From contig CM070904.1 of assembly GCA_036417435.1 (NCBI GenBank), positions 127,038,695 through 127,102,694 of the forward strand: a stretch of DNA of 64,000 nucleotides, in the 5' to 3' direction. The translations under genes and the position numbers were made by a program. Positions 11,254 through 34,878 of this stretch are shown one piece after another (position 1 is the stretch's first letter; every line of letters begins with the position of its first letter). Under the pieces are notes generated by a model that saw only the letters and a list, made by a program, of their open reading frames with translations, was not told where the DNA came from and did not search any database. This DNA comes from Inia geoffrensis. Its lineage: Eukaryota > Chordata > Mammalia > Artiodactyla > Iniidae.

Positions 11254-12670
11254 AAACAAAAATAAATCTTCCTATCAGAAATAACCATAATTAATGAATA
11301 ATAACCGTTTCCAGAAGTCTCTTTTTGCACTGATACAGGTAGAACTTTAGAGAGGTAAATAGATAGAAATATTGCTATGAGAAGGGATCTGATTGAATAT
11401 TTATATATAATTTATTAAATTTAATTTTAGCTTATTTTAACAAAAGAAAATAAAGGGAAGGAAGTTGAAAGAAACCACATAACTCCAGTAAATATGTCTT
11501 TATCAGAGAAGCGGTGTTTTCTAAAAAGATCATCTCATATTAACAAAAAGATTTGAAAGGAATGGGAATAAAAAGTATTGATTAGGGAGAATCTTTCACG
11601 TAGGAGGGGGAGAAATGTGAATAGTTTAGTAGAAATTGAAGGTGTTAAATTAGCAAATTTCAAGGAAACACAGCTGATAGCAAGATTGAGAAAAGAAAAA
11701 GAAAACCTATGGAGAGAGATGACAAGAAAGAAAGGCAAAATCTAAAAAAAAAATTTAAAAAAGAGAGGAAACAGGATCATGGAATGGTTTGCAGTCTTTT
11801 AATTACAAAGTTGAACAATGGTGTTCAAAATTTCACACATAATTAACTTAAAAGAAATTTGCCTCCATGGGCCCTCCTTACCTAAAGGTTTCTATCGTGT
11901 TTAAATGGTGAGAAAGATGTAATTTCTGGCTTGTTGTAAATATTGACATTTTAAGATAAAGCTGCTGCAGCTCTTTTGAATGTATTGGACCATTTTGATG
12001 GATTTCGTAACGTTCAACCTAAGAGGTGAACCATCCAGCCCGCAGCCGGCCTGCAGCGGTTCTCATCCTGGCAGATGCTGTCCATAGCAAAACACCTAAC
12101 ACTCTACAGACTTTTCTGGACTTGAGCCTTTGTAGTTTCTTTGTTTCTGTTTTCCTGGTATTTTTAGCAAAATTCACCCTAACTCTCCAACTTTTCTCAC
12201 TAAATGAGGAAGCAAAGATGTTGGAGTCCATGATTAAAATGGAAAAGCAGAGCCATGCCCCCATCCCCTGCAGGATACCAGGGACCAGGCTGGAGGGCTG
12301 GCCCCACTGGAAAAGGCTGGACGAAGCCTGGGGGAGGTGGTGAGGATGACCCCTTTCTCCTCCCAAGCACTTCAGAAGAGGCTGACAGGAAAGGGTGCTG
12401 GGAAAGGATGGAGAGCGCAAGGATTATGGGATGTACACAAAAGGCTGGATTCTGAATTGGGGGGAGTGTAGAATGTGGTCTGCATGCTTCCATACCTGTG
12501 GCCCCTGCCGAGAATATTGGGTGAGAAGCCAGGGGTCTCGCCAACCACTGAGAGCCCTGGGTGCAGGTTCCAGGACCAACCCATTCTCCGAGACCCATGG
12601 AGCCTGCAGGAGGCAGCCCCTGACTCAGCACCCCACCCCCAAGCAGCACCCTTGCCTCTCCCTTTTAAAG
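11254..12670. other. Intergenic, A/T-rich then unique
   Basis: 11,254-11,990 is A/T-rich with A-runs, probably decayed repeat. 12,000-12,670 looks unique. No gene is recognised. Confidence 0.4.
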
Positions 12671-12681
12671 TCAAGTTCAGC

Positions 12682-12802
12682 CTGGGAGTTTCTTGCTGGC
12701 CCAGTGGTTAGGATTCGGCTCTTTCACGGCCGTGGCCCAGGCTCAGTCCCTGATCGGGGGAACTGAGATCCTGCAAGCCGTGCAGTGCGGCCAAAAAAGC
12801 AC
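12682..12802 (+). mobile_element. Short tRNA-derived SINE
   Basis: A short SINE of the same tRNA-derived superfamily ('gcccagtggttaggattcgg' ... 'gtgcggccaaaaaagc'). It is flanked by an 11-bp near-duplication, TCAAGTTCAGC (12671-12681) and TCAAATTCAGC (12803-12813). Confidence 0.75.
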
Positions 12803-13089
12803 TCAAATTCAGCTCAAAGGGAGGGAGAAGTCAGAGCATCCAGTAAGTAAAGCTGACAAGCCGAAGGAGACAGGCAATGCCTGAGGAAGGCCCCGCTGGG
12901 CAAGGGGAACCGCCCTACGCAGACACCCTCTGAGCATCAGGCCACACAGGACCTGGAGAGCCCCTCCCCTTGCCGCTTCCCCACGTCCCATTCTCTCCAG
13001 TTCTCTAGGCGCCAACATCTCCCTTGCTGCCTTTCAGGATCAGGCCCTTGAGTCCTCACCATGTTCACGCAGGGAGACAGCCTCCTATG

Positions 13090-13235
13090 GATTCCCAACG
13101 TTTACAAGGTGCTGACCTAGAACAATGATGACAATCCCTGCCAGCCCTTTGCAGGAAACCTAACAGGTGTCCTTTTAATCCTCCCAGCAAGATGGATGTT
13201 ATTATCCCATTTCCCAGACTGGGAACAAGAGGTTG
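13090..13235 (-). repeat. MIR SINE fragment
   Basis: Contains 'tattatcccatttcccagac', typical of the MIR core in reverse. Confidence 0.6.
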
Positions 13236-13254
13236 AGAGACAGGGAAGTGTATG

Positions 13255-13660
13255 AGTTTCCTGAGCTGCCATCACAAATTATGACAAACTGGGTGGAAAT
13301 TTATTCTCTCACAGTTCTGGAAGCCAGAGGCCAAGAAAATCAGGGTGTTGGCAAGGTCGTGCTCTTTCAAAGGCTCTTTGGGAGAATCTGTTCCATGCCT
13401 TTCTCTTATTTCCCGTGTCGTCGGCAATCCTCGGCTTGCAGCTACTCCAGTGTCTGCCTCCGTTGTCACATGGCTTCCTCCCTGTGTGTCTCTTCTCTTT
13501 TGTAAGGACGTAGTGGATTAAGGGCCCACCCTACTCCAGTATGACCTTCACTTAACCTATTACGTCTGCAACAACTCTATTTCCAAATAACATCATATTC
13601 TGTGGTACTGGAGGCTAGGACATCACCACATCTTTTGGGGAACACAATCCAGCTCGCAAC
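13255..13660. repeat. Ancient LTR-like interspersed repeat
   Basis: The text 'atttattctctcacagttct' followed by 'ggaagccagag' and, later, 'aaggacgtagtggattaagg' resembles a common ancient mammalian LTR family (ERVL/MaLR-type). Family assignment is uncertain. It has no coding sequence. The younger SINE at 13,692 lies just beyond it. Confidence 0.45.
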
Positions 13661-13691
13661 AGGAAAGTGCCTCATCCAAAGTCACCCAGAG

Positions 13692-13914
13692 AGGGCTTCC
13701 CTGGTGGCGCAGTGGTTGAGAGTCTGCCTGCCGATGCAGGGGACACGGGTTTGTGCCCCGGTCCGGGAGGATCCCATGTGCCGCGGAGCGGCTGGGCCCG
13801 TGAGCCATGGTCGCTGAGCCTGCGCGTCCGGAGCCTGTGCTCCGCAACGGGAGAGGCCACGGCAGTGAGAGGCCCGCGTACCACAAAACAGACAAACAAA
13901 CAAAAAAGCCCAAC
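13692..13914 (+). mobile_element. CHR-type SINE (cetacean)
   Basis: Full-length copy with 'gcttccctggtggcgcagtg', a B-box-like 'cgggtttgtgcc' and an A-rich tail. It has a perfect 14-bp target-site duplication AAAGTCACCCAGAG (13678-13691 and 13915-13928). Confidence 0.93.
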
Positions 13915-13928
13915 AAAGTCACCCAGAG

Positions 13929-16900
13929 GTACAGTCAGAACCACAGGCCTGAGACCTGAATCATGGCCGGAGCAGCCTGTCATCCCAAGGAGAGCCCGAC
14001 TTCAACCTCTCCTCACATTCCAATGAGTCAGAAGCCAGCCCGTGGCCGCTTCTGTCGCCTAGCCGGCCACTTTTGGCCAGCAGAGGTGGCAGGCATAGCT
14101 GCGGATCCCACTGTCATGTCCTGGGACACTGCTCTCAAAGGTGGCCCGGTCAGCTCTTGGGTTAGTCCCCCTCCGGCTGCCCTTTTGTCCACTCCCCTGG
14201 TCCAGGCATGGTCTAGGAGGTCAGGGTGGTTAGGGTTGGGGGGGTGGCAAGCACATCCATGGCACTGAGGACCCTGATGGGGGAGGTAGCGGAAAATCCT
14301 CCCCCAGAGGATAAGTGTAGAGACCTGAAGAGGCAGCTTCTGACCCGGGGTGGCAAGTGCCCGGGTCTCTCCTCACCATTTCCAGAGGTCCAGGGCCCCC
14401 GTACATCTTCCTCTGAATACAAGAGAGGGCTCCGTGCCAGCAGGGAGACTGCGGGGCTGGCCCACATCAAGAGCCTGCTGGGGGTTTCCAGAGATATCGA
14501 CAAAAATATGTCCAAGGTTCTCTTCCTCCGTCATCTTGAAGTGGGAGGTTGGAGCTGAGACTTTGTCCCTACCTGCGGGAGGGGTGACGTGGATCAGCTG
14601 TGGCCTCAGAGGGCACTCAGGGCAGAAGGGTCAGCAGACAAGGCCGGCTCCCCTCCCAGGCTGGAGACTGGGGCCTGGAGGGGAGGCTGAGAAAGCAGGA
14701 GCTGCAGATGTCACCAACAGAGCCTTGAATCCCTTCTGCATCCCTCCCACAGCCTGGACCATTATCCTGCCCCCAGTCCCAGAAAAAACAAGGAGGCAAA
14801 GAGGAAAGAACAGAGCAGCAGCAGGAGAGGGGGAGAACCCAGCTCTGCCGCCTGCTGGCCAAGTGGCCCCCCCGAGCCGCTTCTGTCTGAGTTCAGCGAT
14901 AACTGATAACCGTGTGAGGTGCTGGCTCCTACCGCCTCCCGACCGCGCTTTGCTCCCCCTGACCCATACTCCACGGGAGAGGGATGGGACTGGGCAGAGT
15001 GAATGTGGCCTGATGGAGAATGGGCCACAGTCCAGGCCCCACGCCTTACGTGGAAAGGGGGCTGATGACAGGGGAGGAGGGGTACCCAGGGGCCCAGGAC
15101 TGCTTTGGACAGATGGAAGTTGAATGTGCCAGTCCCTGGACCAAGAACAGGGGCCAGTAATCATTTCTTCATTTGTTCGGCAAATACAGTGTGTCAGGCT
15201 CTGTTCTAGGCGCTGGGGAGACCACCGGGATGAGATAGAAAGCCCTACTTCCCTGCAGCAGACAGACATCAAAGGACCGAGCTCACAACTGCAGGTGGCT
15301 CTCACCAGCTTATTGGGGAATCTCGACACAGCAGGACGTAGATTTGAAACAAGTTAAGTTTTCCAGGCACTGCCCTCGACTGTGCCAGGCAGAGGTTACT
15401 TTCCCACTGTAAGGGGCAGCTCTCTTCCCAACATGGGGCAGATTCTGAGCGCTCTCCACGCCCCAGATCTGAGCCTTCTCCTGGGCATTGTCCGTTGAGA
15501 CTCCAGGCTCTGGCCTGATAAAACCACTCCTCCCCTCCCCGAGCCTGGGAGGAGCTTCAGGGGCTCTAGTGGGGGTGGGAGGGTGACGAGGGGTCTCCCC
15601 TCACCTCCCGCTCCTCGGTGTTGGGATAGGGAGAAAGAGACGGGCGTCTGCTCCTGATTCGCCTGGGCCAGGGAGAACCAGAGTCGAGACCCTAAGGCTT
15701 CCGTAGCTCCTTCTCACTGAGAACGAGCAGTGCCAGGGGTCCAACCTGCCAGCTGACGGAAGGGTCCCTCAGGGCAGTGTCCCTGGGTACAGGGCCCCGA
15801 GCTCAGCAAGGCCTCACACTTGGTTTAATGTTCCACATACCACCATCTTGCAATTCGTAACAATTGCTGAACAAGGGGGCCCTACGTTCTCATTTTGCAC
15901 TGGGACCCCAGCAAACTGTGTAGCTGGTCCTGCCTGCTGGACACGGGTGATAGCAACGTACAGCTGGCAGCATCGTACCCATCACACCCTTCATACCCTT
16001 CCAAAGCCTGAAGCCACCGGTCTCATTCACACTTGGGACCAACCCTCAGGCCTGTGGGCACAAGTGGAAGGCCCTCTGTAAATGCTTAGGGACCAGGAAT
16101 CTCAGAGGTGGTGGGGGGTATGGGCCCCTCCCCACTCGGCACTTCTGGAGGCCCCAGCTGGTCAGCGAGTCCTCTGGCTGAATTGACCTCCACTGGGCAC
16201 TGAAATGCCAATCTCTCCCTCTCCCGGCTCCCTGATTCCTAAGCAAGGGCTTCCTTGATTCCTCCGGGGATTCCAGCCCTCCTTCCCGCTTGGCTGGAGC
16301 TGTGAGGGAAACACTCTCTCCACCCACACTGTGCCACCCCAAAGGTCCACCTCCCCTGTCCTTTTGTCTGATCCACTTGGAGGAGGGGCTCTGGGGGAGC
16401 ATGGATTCGGACAGGGGTCCGGCAGTGAGCCCTGCAGTGGGGCAGGGAGAAGGGGGGAGCTGCCCACTCAGCTAGACTGTGGAGACCGAGCCTCTTAAAC
16501 AGGCAAGAGCCCCGCTGGGCAGCTTGCAACAGAGAAGCGACTGCTCTAAAGAAGATACAAGAGGGTGATGTGACAGAGATGAGAGGAACCGCTGGGACAG
16601 TGGCCGGAAGGCCTCTCCATCACATTCCAACGAGAGATGTAGGTAAGGAGCAAGTGCACCCGTCACCAATAATAAACACAATCATTTCATGAAATGTGGA
16701 TTTAGACGTGGTTCTCAAGAGGTGGCCTGTGGAAGCGGATGAAGTTGACCTGGACTTGGGGCAGAGTCTAGACAGAGGAGAGGGGTGGGCTCGTGACCCA
16801 GCCATGGAAACAGGAGTGACAGAGGAGCTTGAGGCAGAGCTCAAGCTCTGGGGCTTGAGCGGAATTGCAGTCCGTCCTGTGAGGTCCCTCACTGCTCTTT

Positions 16901-17336
16901 GGCGGTGGTGGGGCTTTTACCCTGCAGGGAGCTGGGGGTGGAGGAAGCAGTACGTAGACCCGAAGCTCCATGTTTTCTTGCTCCTCCCCCTCCTTGCAGA
17001 CCAGTGGAGGCAGAAGGGAGGCCAGGAGGCAGGGCGGGAAGGCTCTGTCTTGGTGCCCTGGCCTGGTTTACTTGGCTTTGGCAGAATCCAAGCAGCTTAG
17101 GTGCTGGATGGGCAGAAGTGTACTCCCCGAGGAATTCTGCAGGGAAAGTGTCCTCCGTCGAGAGGGGCTTGCTCTAGGCCTTTATCTTGAATGCAAGAAC
17201 CTATTGGCAGGGCTTGGAGGGTGCTTCTGAGCTGCTGGCCTCCATCGAGGCCTACTAGGCTTTCCCACCCACCTCTCTGCTTTCTGGGTCTCTTACCTTG
17301 ATGGCTCTCTCTTGGAACCACAGACGACTTCCTTTT
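13929..17336. other. Intergenic, no gene recognised
   Basis: Moderately GC-rich unique sequence. Long open frames such as 14,350-15,123 (+) and 14,631-15,329 (-) overlap on opposite strands and show no domain, so I do not call them. A fragment at about 15,155-15,265 ('gtgtcaggctctgttctagg') resembles an L2 or MIR relic. Confidence 0.45.
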
Positions 17337-17563
17337 TTAAAAAAAAATTTTTTTATATATTTATTTGGCTGCTCTGGGCCTTAGTTGCAGCATGAGGGAT
17401 CTTTGTTGCCACATGCGGGATCTTCGTTGACACATGGGGGATCTTTAGTTGCGGCATGCGAAGTTGTGGCGTGTGGGATCCAGTTCCCTGACCAGGGACT
17501 GAACCCGGGCTCCCTGCATTGGGAGCGTGGAGTCTTAGCCACTGGACCACCGGGGAAGTCCCA
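17337..17563 (-). mobile_element. CHR-type SINE, reverse orientation
   Basis: T-rich tail at the left, then 'ttatttggctgctctgggcc', ending in 'gaccaccggggaagtccc', which is the reversed SINE head. The internal 'cacatgcgggatctt' block is repeated three times with variation. Confidence 0.85.
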
Positions 17564-19360
17564 CAGATAATTTTCCTTTGGACGCTTTCTCAAACCTTTG
17601 TTTATGCTTCAAATACAGGCTCTGTTGAACTAACGCCCTCTTGCCAAGAATTTGGAGATTACAGATAAAAAGCCCCAAACCCCATTCCCCTATGGGTTCC
17701 CCATCTAGATATACATCCTATCTATACATCCTATCTATACCTAGAGGTATAGATATTCTGATGCATACAGTTTCCAACTTGACAATATTCACTCACAGTA
17801 ATCCACACTCAGACAGTATTTTCATGGCATTCCTGAATCAGAGGTATCACCTTTATGAGGTGTGGTGGTAAAATCGGTGAGAGGGAAAAAGTTGCGTGTA
17901 CAGCGGTGCGCTGATAAATGCCAAAGGACTGGCTCTCTGGGGGAAAAAGAGCTCTGACTTGTAGCATTTGCTGATTCCCATGGTGTAAATACTCCAAACC
18001 TGGCTGATTTCAAGCTACCAGCGTGATGTCACCAAATGCAGACGTGGGAAGAGATGGCGACAGCTGGCTCTCGGGAGCCAGTCTGAGCTGACCCCAGCAC
18101 CCCACTGGGTGCGTGGGCTAATCCAGTGAAGTTCCAGGGGGTGGGAGCCTCATTGTGGTCGGTGCCCAGGGAGGTTGGGGAGCACCAGAGTGACGGGGCT
18201 TCGCAGCCATCCAGGTAGGAAGAGAACTTCACGGGGGAAAACAAGCCACGCTTATTCTCTGCTGCCCACAGTAGCGCAGGAGGAAGAGGTTGGAAAGCTG
18301 CTGCCTTTGGCCGCCCACTCTCCGCATCTCACCCAGCACCCCCGCGGGAACCCTGACTCCAGGCTCTCTCTGCAGGTCTGCAGTTCTGTCTTTTAAAGGG
18401 GGGAGAGGTTCCCACCAGGGCACGTTCACCTGGGCAGACAATATTACGGAGGTGATGTCATGAGAGATCCATTCTGAGAAAGAACCAGGCCTGCCAAAGC
18501 CGCCCTGGGGTCACCAGCATGCATTGGGGCACCAGGATTCCTTTTTTTTGGCCCCGGGATATCCTCTGAGGGGCAGAAGAGCACCTCCTCTCTGCCCCAG
18601 CTGGGGACTCGGCCCCAGGAGAGCTGCCCGTTTGTGGCCCTTCCCGTGAGACTCTAGAAGACTCCCTCCTGCCAGAGCAGGGTCACAGCAACTGAGAACA
18701 ATGCTAGGCAGGCCGAGCGGGCCCTGCGCAGGGGCAGGGGGTCTGGGAGAGCAGCAGAAGCGGCTGGGGCCTGCCCTTCCCAAACTGGGCCACTGGTGGG
18801 GCCTTTCATCTCCCGCCTTCCGCTCTGGGCCACTCCAGCGTCTGCCTCCCTCTGCTTCGTCCCACCCCACTACCCCCAGTGCGGCAATTCCTGCGCTAAT
18901 TAGGGCGCTTTGAGCATCTTTAGAAATGGCCACACTGGGGAGGGACACTGCCAAGCAATTAGGGGCAGAGAGGCTGGGAGCTCGGGCACCTCCTCAGGGG
19001 GTGGGGCTGCTGAGGACCCTCAGACACCCCCTGTCTCCTCCCTCCAGGAGCGTCTGCCCCCGACATAACTGTAAACTCCTCGGGGAATAGGGGCAGATGG
19101 GAATCCCGCCCCCCCCCACCCCAGCTCTGAGCCCTGGAGAGAGGGCCAGCCCCTGCCCACCAGCCCCCCTCTGCCTGGCCCCCAGCCCAACCGTCAGCTC
19201 TTCTGGCCTGTCCAGGCCCCTTTGATGGAGCCGCAGAAACAAGGGCTCCTTTGACGGAAGGGGGGCCTCAGAGCCCGGATGATGAGACTTCAAAGGTGAG
19301 GGTCGAGCCCACTATCCCGTTCCCTCCCCCAACCCTGGCCCCCCCTCCCGTGTCCCCCCC
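17564..19360. other. Upstream flank of PRSS56
   Basis: No gene. The stretch from about 18,500 onward is GC-rich. It holds a palindromic homeodomain-type site CTAATTAG (18896-18903) and a second CAATTAG (18956-18962). Whether these act on PRSS56 is not shown by the sequence. Confidence 0.4.
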
Positions 19361-19372
19361 CAGTCTGTCCTC

Positions 19373-19379
19373 TATATAG
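19373..19379 (+). promoter_or_regulatory. Candidate TATA box of PRSS56
   Basis: TATATAG about 220 bp upstream of the PRSS56 start codon, preceded by a C-rich tract. A start site about 30 bp downstream would give a 5'UTR of roughly 190 nt. Position and sequence are the only support. Confidence 0.4.
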
Positions 19380-19596
19380 CCCCCCAAGCCCCATTTCCCC
19401 TGTGGGCTCCTGGGAGTTAAGGGCCAGGTGAGGAACAGACCAAGGGAAGCCGATCATTTTGATGTAAAAGAATAGAATCAGATGATCTGAGGAACAAGAA
19501 CTCAGCGCCCAGGGGCAGACACCAAAGGATAACGTCTGGAGGGTGAACCCCGAGGGGGAAAGAGCACAGGGCCGCTTGCCGGGGGCCCCGGTCACC

Positions 19597-24560
<4,964 letters not shown>

Positions 24561-24833
24561 GGACCCCGGATGGCTTCAAGGCAGGGCCGAGGGCTGGGGA
24601 GGAAGGGGCAGCACCCACTCAGCCCTCAGGTTCCCCCAGCCAGGTGGCTCTGAGCCGTGTCTCCACCCGCAGCCCCTGGTCAGGACTACTGCTCCCAGGG
24701 CCTGCAGAGGGTCCAGGGAGCATGATAACAAACTGTCGTGGCCAGAGTTGGGTGTGGGCGGGGGCGTGCGGGGAAGGGGTCCCGGGCCCAGCATACCTTC
24801 CCAGATGTACCATCGGAAGACCACAACTGCTTT

Positions 24834-24839
24834 AATAAA
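24834..24839 (+). terminator. PRSS56 polyadenylation signal
   Basis: AATAAA about 275 bp after the PRSS56 stop codon. It is the first canonical signal and lies about 540 bp before the CHRND start, so the two genes are very close. Confidence 0.8.
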
Positions 24840-25172
24840 CATTATTTATGATCTACGGAGACCACTCCAGAGCTTTCTTAGGATGGGACTGGGGTGGGTG
24901 GACATGGGATCTTTGGGGTTAGGGCCCAGCCTCCGGAAGCAGTTAGTTGATAGAGGTCACAAAGACACTGGAGAGGGGCTCCAGAGCCCCCTATCTCAGC
25001 ATATCGGTCTACCTCCCAAGAAATGGCAGTACCGCCGCCTGTCACCATCCTGCTGTCCATGGCTGACCAGTGCCACCCCCGATGTCCCGCCTCTCCACCC
25101 GGCCCCCACCCTCACCACTAGCGGTGGGGAGTCCCAGCCTGGGACCTTCGCCTCGTGTCCTTGGGCTCTGCC

Positions 25173-25303
25173 CAGCTGGCCAGTCCCTGTCCCCACGCCC
25201 GCATCACCTGCCCCAGTTTCTCCAGCCTGCCACAGAGCCTCGGGGTGTCAGATTGCGCTTCCGGCGGCCTCTTCCCTCGGCGCGGCACCCCACCCTGCAC
25301 CTG
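25173..25303 (+). promoter_or_regulatory. CHRND promoter E-box cluster
   Basis: Three CANNTG E-boxes within 210 bp of the CHRND start: CAGCTG (25173-25178), CACCTG (25205-25210) and CACCTG (25298-25303). Muscle acetylcholine receptor subunit promoters are known to be driven by MyoD-family factors through such sites. Assigning these particular boxes is inference. No TATA box is evident. Confidence 0.5.
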
Positions 25304-25380
25304 TCCCCTCGGCCACCCACCCGCATTCCCCAGCCCTGCCGACAGGAGGGGCCGACCCAAGACCCAGTCAGAGGACCAGG

Positions 25381-32011
<6,631 letters not shown>

Positions 32012-32259
32012 AGTGGGCGTGCCCTCCCCGGCCTGGTCCAACAGCCAGGGCAGGCGGCTGGCCCGAAAGGGAGGTACAGGGGGTGCGGTGGATAGCTGTG
32101 TGGACAGGGGTGTCTGCGAAACAACCAGCTCTTCCTGGGCAGACCAGTTCCCAGCCCTGAGACTTTGAGCCCAGTTGGTCCTGCCAGGCTGGGGCAGAGA
32201 CGAGCTTGGGTCAAGGGAGGGAGGGGGAAGCCCTAATTCTCAACAGTGGTTCCTTTGCA

Positions 32260-32265
32260 AATAAA
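32260..32265 (+). terminator. CHRND polyadenylation signal
   Basis: AATAAA about 250 bp after the CHRND stop codon; the first canonical signal. Confidence 0.85.
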
Positions 32266-32837
32266 GCCAGGAGCCACCGGAGAAGGGCTGAGAGTGGACA
32301 TCGGCTGGGGGTGGGGCAGGACGATTTGGGGGGAGGCAGAGGGCTGGCTCAGGGACCAGGGAGGATGCCACTCAGGCTGGCCTCTTGGGACCCCTCCGTG
32401 AGGGGTCAGAAAGACAGAGACATCTTCTTGCCTCCCTCTCCCTCAGGTGGGGGTGAACAGGTGGGATCCTGGGTCTTTACTTCCCAGCTCCTCCAGCCGC
32501 CTTGTCCTGCCAACCCCTTAGTCTTGGGCTTCTGAGGCCCCACCTGGAGCCGAGGTTGGGGATGCCTCTCTCTCCAGGCCCACGAGGGAAGGAGTATTTT
32601 GGCAGGTTTGGGAGCATTAGGATTGCAGAATGGCCTTCCCCAGCCCTTTCTGCCTTGGCCACTCTGTCTGGGTCCCCCTGGGAAGCTGAGGATGGGGGTG
32701 GAAGGGTCAGGTTCAGCATCCACAGAGGCCAGAGGTCAGCCTGTCAACCTCAGGTCACACGCACCATCCTAAAGCCCCAGAACTCGGCCATCCCCCCAGG
32801 CTTGTCCCCTTGAGCACCTACTCCTCTTCCCCAAAAT

Positions 32838-32952
32838 AGGGTTGCCAGACAAGACTTGGGACATACTTATACTAAAAAATGATTCATTGTTTACCTGAAA
32901 TTCAAATTTAACTGGGAATCCTGTATTTTAATTGGCTAAATCTGGCAACTCC
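32838..32952. repeat. Small interspersed repeat with inverted ends
   Basis: Begins 'agggttgccaga' and ends 'tctggcaactcc', an imperfect inverted pair, around an A/T-rich core with 'gggacatacttatactaaaa'. The arrangement resembles a non-autonomous DNA element. The family name is not certain. Confidence 0.5.
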
Positions 32953-33064
32953 ACCCCCAAAGGGAGCCCCTGCCACTCCTATCCCAAAGGCCAAGGGCTG
33001 AGGTTGCAGGAGCCAGAGGATGTGGTTCTGTGTGATAGCCCACCTCCAAGGTGGCCCCAGTGAG

Positions 33065-33535
33065 CCGCACCTCCTGGCATTCATACCCTCCCACACGGTA
33101 CCAAGATTGGTCTGTGTGACCGATAGCAGGAGGCAGATGTGACAGTGTGTCACTTCCAAGAACAGGTCGAAAAGACATTGCAGCCACTCTCTTTCTCTCT
33201 CTCTTGCTCTCCCTCCCTCATTCATTCTTAGTTGGCTCTCTGACTTTGGGGAAGCCAGGGGCATGATGAGCAGCCCTGTGGAGAGGTCCAGGTGGCAAGT
33301 AACTGAGGCCTCCAGCCAACAGCCCTGTGAGTGACCTTGGAAATGGATCCTCCAGCTGAAGTGGCTCCTTCAGCCACAGTGGAGGCTTCAGATGAGATCA
33401 CAGCCCCATAAAAGGCTCTGAGCCAGAGCCACCCAGCTAAGCTGCTCCTGGATTCCTGACCCTCAGAAACTGTGTGAGATATTAAACATTTGTCATGTTA
33501 AGAGACAAAGCTTTGGGGTGGTTTGTTACACTAGC
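33065..33535. repeat. Ancient interspersed repeat, family uncertain
   Basis: 'ggaaatggatcctccagctg' followed by 'ctgacc.tcagaaactgtg' and 'ttggggtggtttgttaca' recalls the tail of a common ancient mammalian repeat. It contains a (CT)n-rich patch near 33,188-33,220. No gene. Confidence 0.4.
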
Positions 33536-33650
33536 AGTGTGACCTCGGGCGAACCACCCATCATCTCTCAGCTTCAGTTTTCTCATCTGCAAAGTGTGGA
33601 TAAGTCCAGCTCATGAGGCGTCTTGAAGATCAAATTTGCTAGTAGGAGTA
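33535..33650 (+). repeat. MIR SINE fragment
   Basis: 'gtgtgacctcgggcgaacca' and 'cttcagttttctcatctgca' are the MIR core in forward orientation. Confidence 0.75.
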
Positions 33651-34470
33651 TAGGTAGTTACATGTGTCCTGCAAATTTTAGGGGTGGTTATTGATCTCAT
33701 TCCTCATTCGTGGGCCTCAGTCACTGAGGACAGGCCCTTGGGGCCCTCACGAGGGCCTCCTGCATCCAAGCCTGGCGTGGTGACTGACAGGGGACTGGAG
33801 CAGGTTGGAGGACCTGATTCTTCACCTCCTTGATATGCAGGCTTGAGTGTCCCAGCTGAACCCACGTCCCTCAGAGGGAATTAGTGACCTCATGAGCTCA
33901 GGTATATAGAAGGCAAAATGTTTGGTCCTCCCATGGAACTGAAGAAAAGATAAACCATTTAAAACCAAAACTGACCCTACTTACTTCTGCTTTCCAATAT
34001 GAACCTTCCGAAAATTCAAGGTACAAATCTTTAATTTTTTTCCCCTCTGTATAGGAAAACTAGCTTAGACTTACACCCTTCAGATGAGCAGGCAGTCTGG
34101 GTCTTCCCTGGAATTTTTCACCAACTCTGGGTGTCCCTTTCTCGCGTCCAGAGACAGGAGAGCCCAGATCTGATCCCTCAACCACTGTCGTTGCTTTGCT
34201 TCGCCACATGGTGACTCTGTTGGCAGCAGATTTTACACAGTCCAATAGTGAGGCCTCAGTGTGTCAAGCCTGCTCAGGTGGCTGTAAACCTTCCAGAGAA
34301 GACAACCCCCAATGCCCCACTAGACCAAGGGTGCCTCTTTAGCAGGTTACCAGGGTCACAGTGGGTCTCCCGACAGCACCCACTTCCCCAACACTCCAGC
34401 CCCAGGGTGCTGTCAGGACTGGTCAACCCTACGGACCAGTGGCTGCGTGGGATGGCATGGTTCAGGCGGT
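33651..34470. other. CHRND-CHRNG intergenic, left
   Basis: Unique-looking sequence with no gene or clear element, running up to the edge of the decamer minisatellite. Confidence 0.4.
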
Positions 34471-34878
34471 GATGTGAGCGATGGGGGGCCATGGGGGGCG
34501 ATGGGGAGCCATGGGGGGCCATGGGGAGTGATGGGGGGCGATGGGGGGTGATAGGGAGCGATGGGGGGCCATGGGGAACCATGGGGAGCGATGGGGGGCC
34601 ATGGGGAGCGATGGGGAACCATGGGGGGCGATGGGGGGCCATGGGGAGCGATGGGGGGCGATGGGGAGCCATGGGGAGCCATGGGGGGCGATGGGGAGCG
34701 ATGGGGAATGATGGGGGGCCATGGGGGCCATGGGGGGCGATGGGGAGCGATGGGGGGCGATGGGGAGCCATGGGGAGCGATGCGGGACCATTGGGAGCCA
34801 TGTGGGGCCATGGGGGGCGATGGGGGGCCATGGGGAGTGATGGGGGGGCGATGGGGGCCATTGGGAGCGATGGGGAGC
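34471..34878 (+). repeat. G-rich 10-bp minisatellite (ATGGGGRGCS)n
   Basis: About 40 tandem units of ATGGGG(G/A)GC(C/G). Period is almost perfect at 10 bp, with occasional 9- or 11-bp units (for example near 34,721 and 34,840). Units alternate between ...GGGGCC and ...GGAGCG types, giving a loose higher-order pattern. The plus strand carries a G4-6 run every 10 bp, with loops of about 4-6 nt, so it satisfies the usual G-quadruplex pattern over 400 bp. It lacks stop codons in several frames on both strands, which creates spurious repetitive open frames of up to 195 codons. Confidence 0.97.

Noticed and set aside
14350..15329. Overlapping open frames of 257 (+) and 232 (-) codons
   Set aside because: Opposite-strand overlap in GC-rich DNA, no domains, no repeat or gene similarity recognised.
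34471..34878. CRISPR-like regular array
   Set aside because: The units are contiguous 10-bp tandem repeats without spacers, in a mammalian genome; it is a minisatellite.
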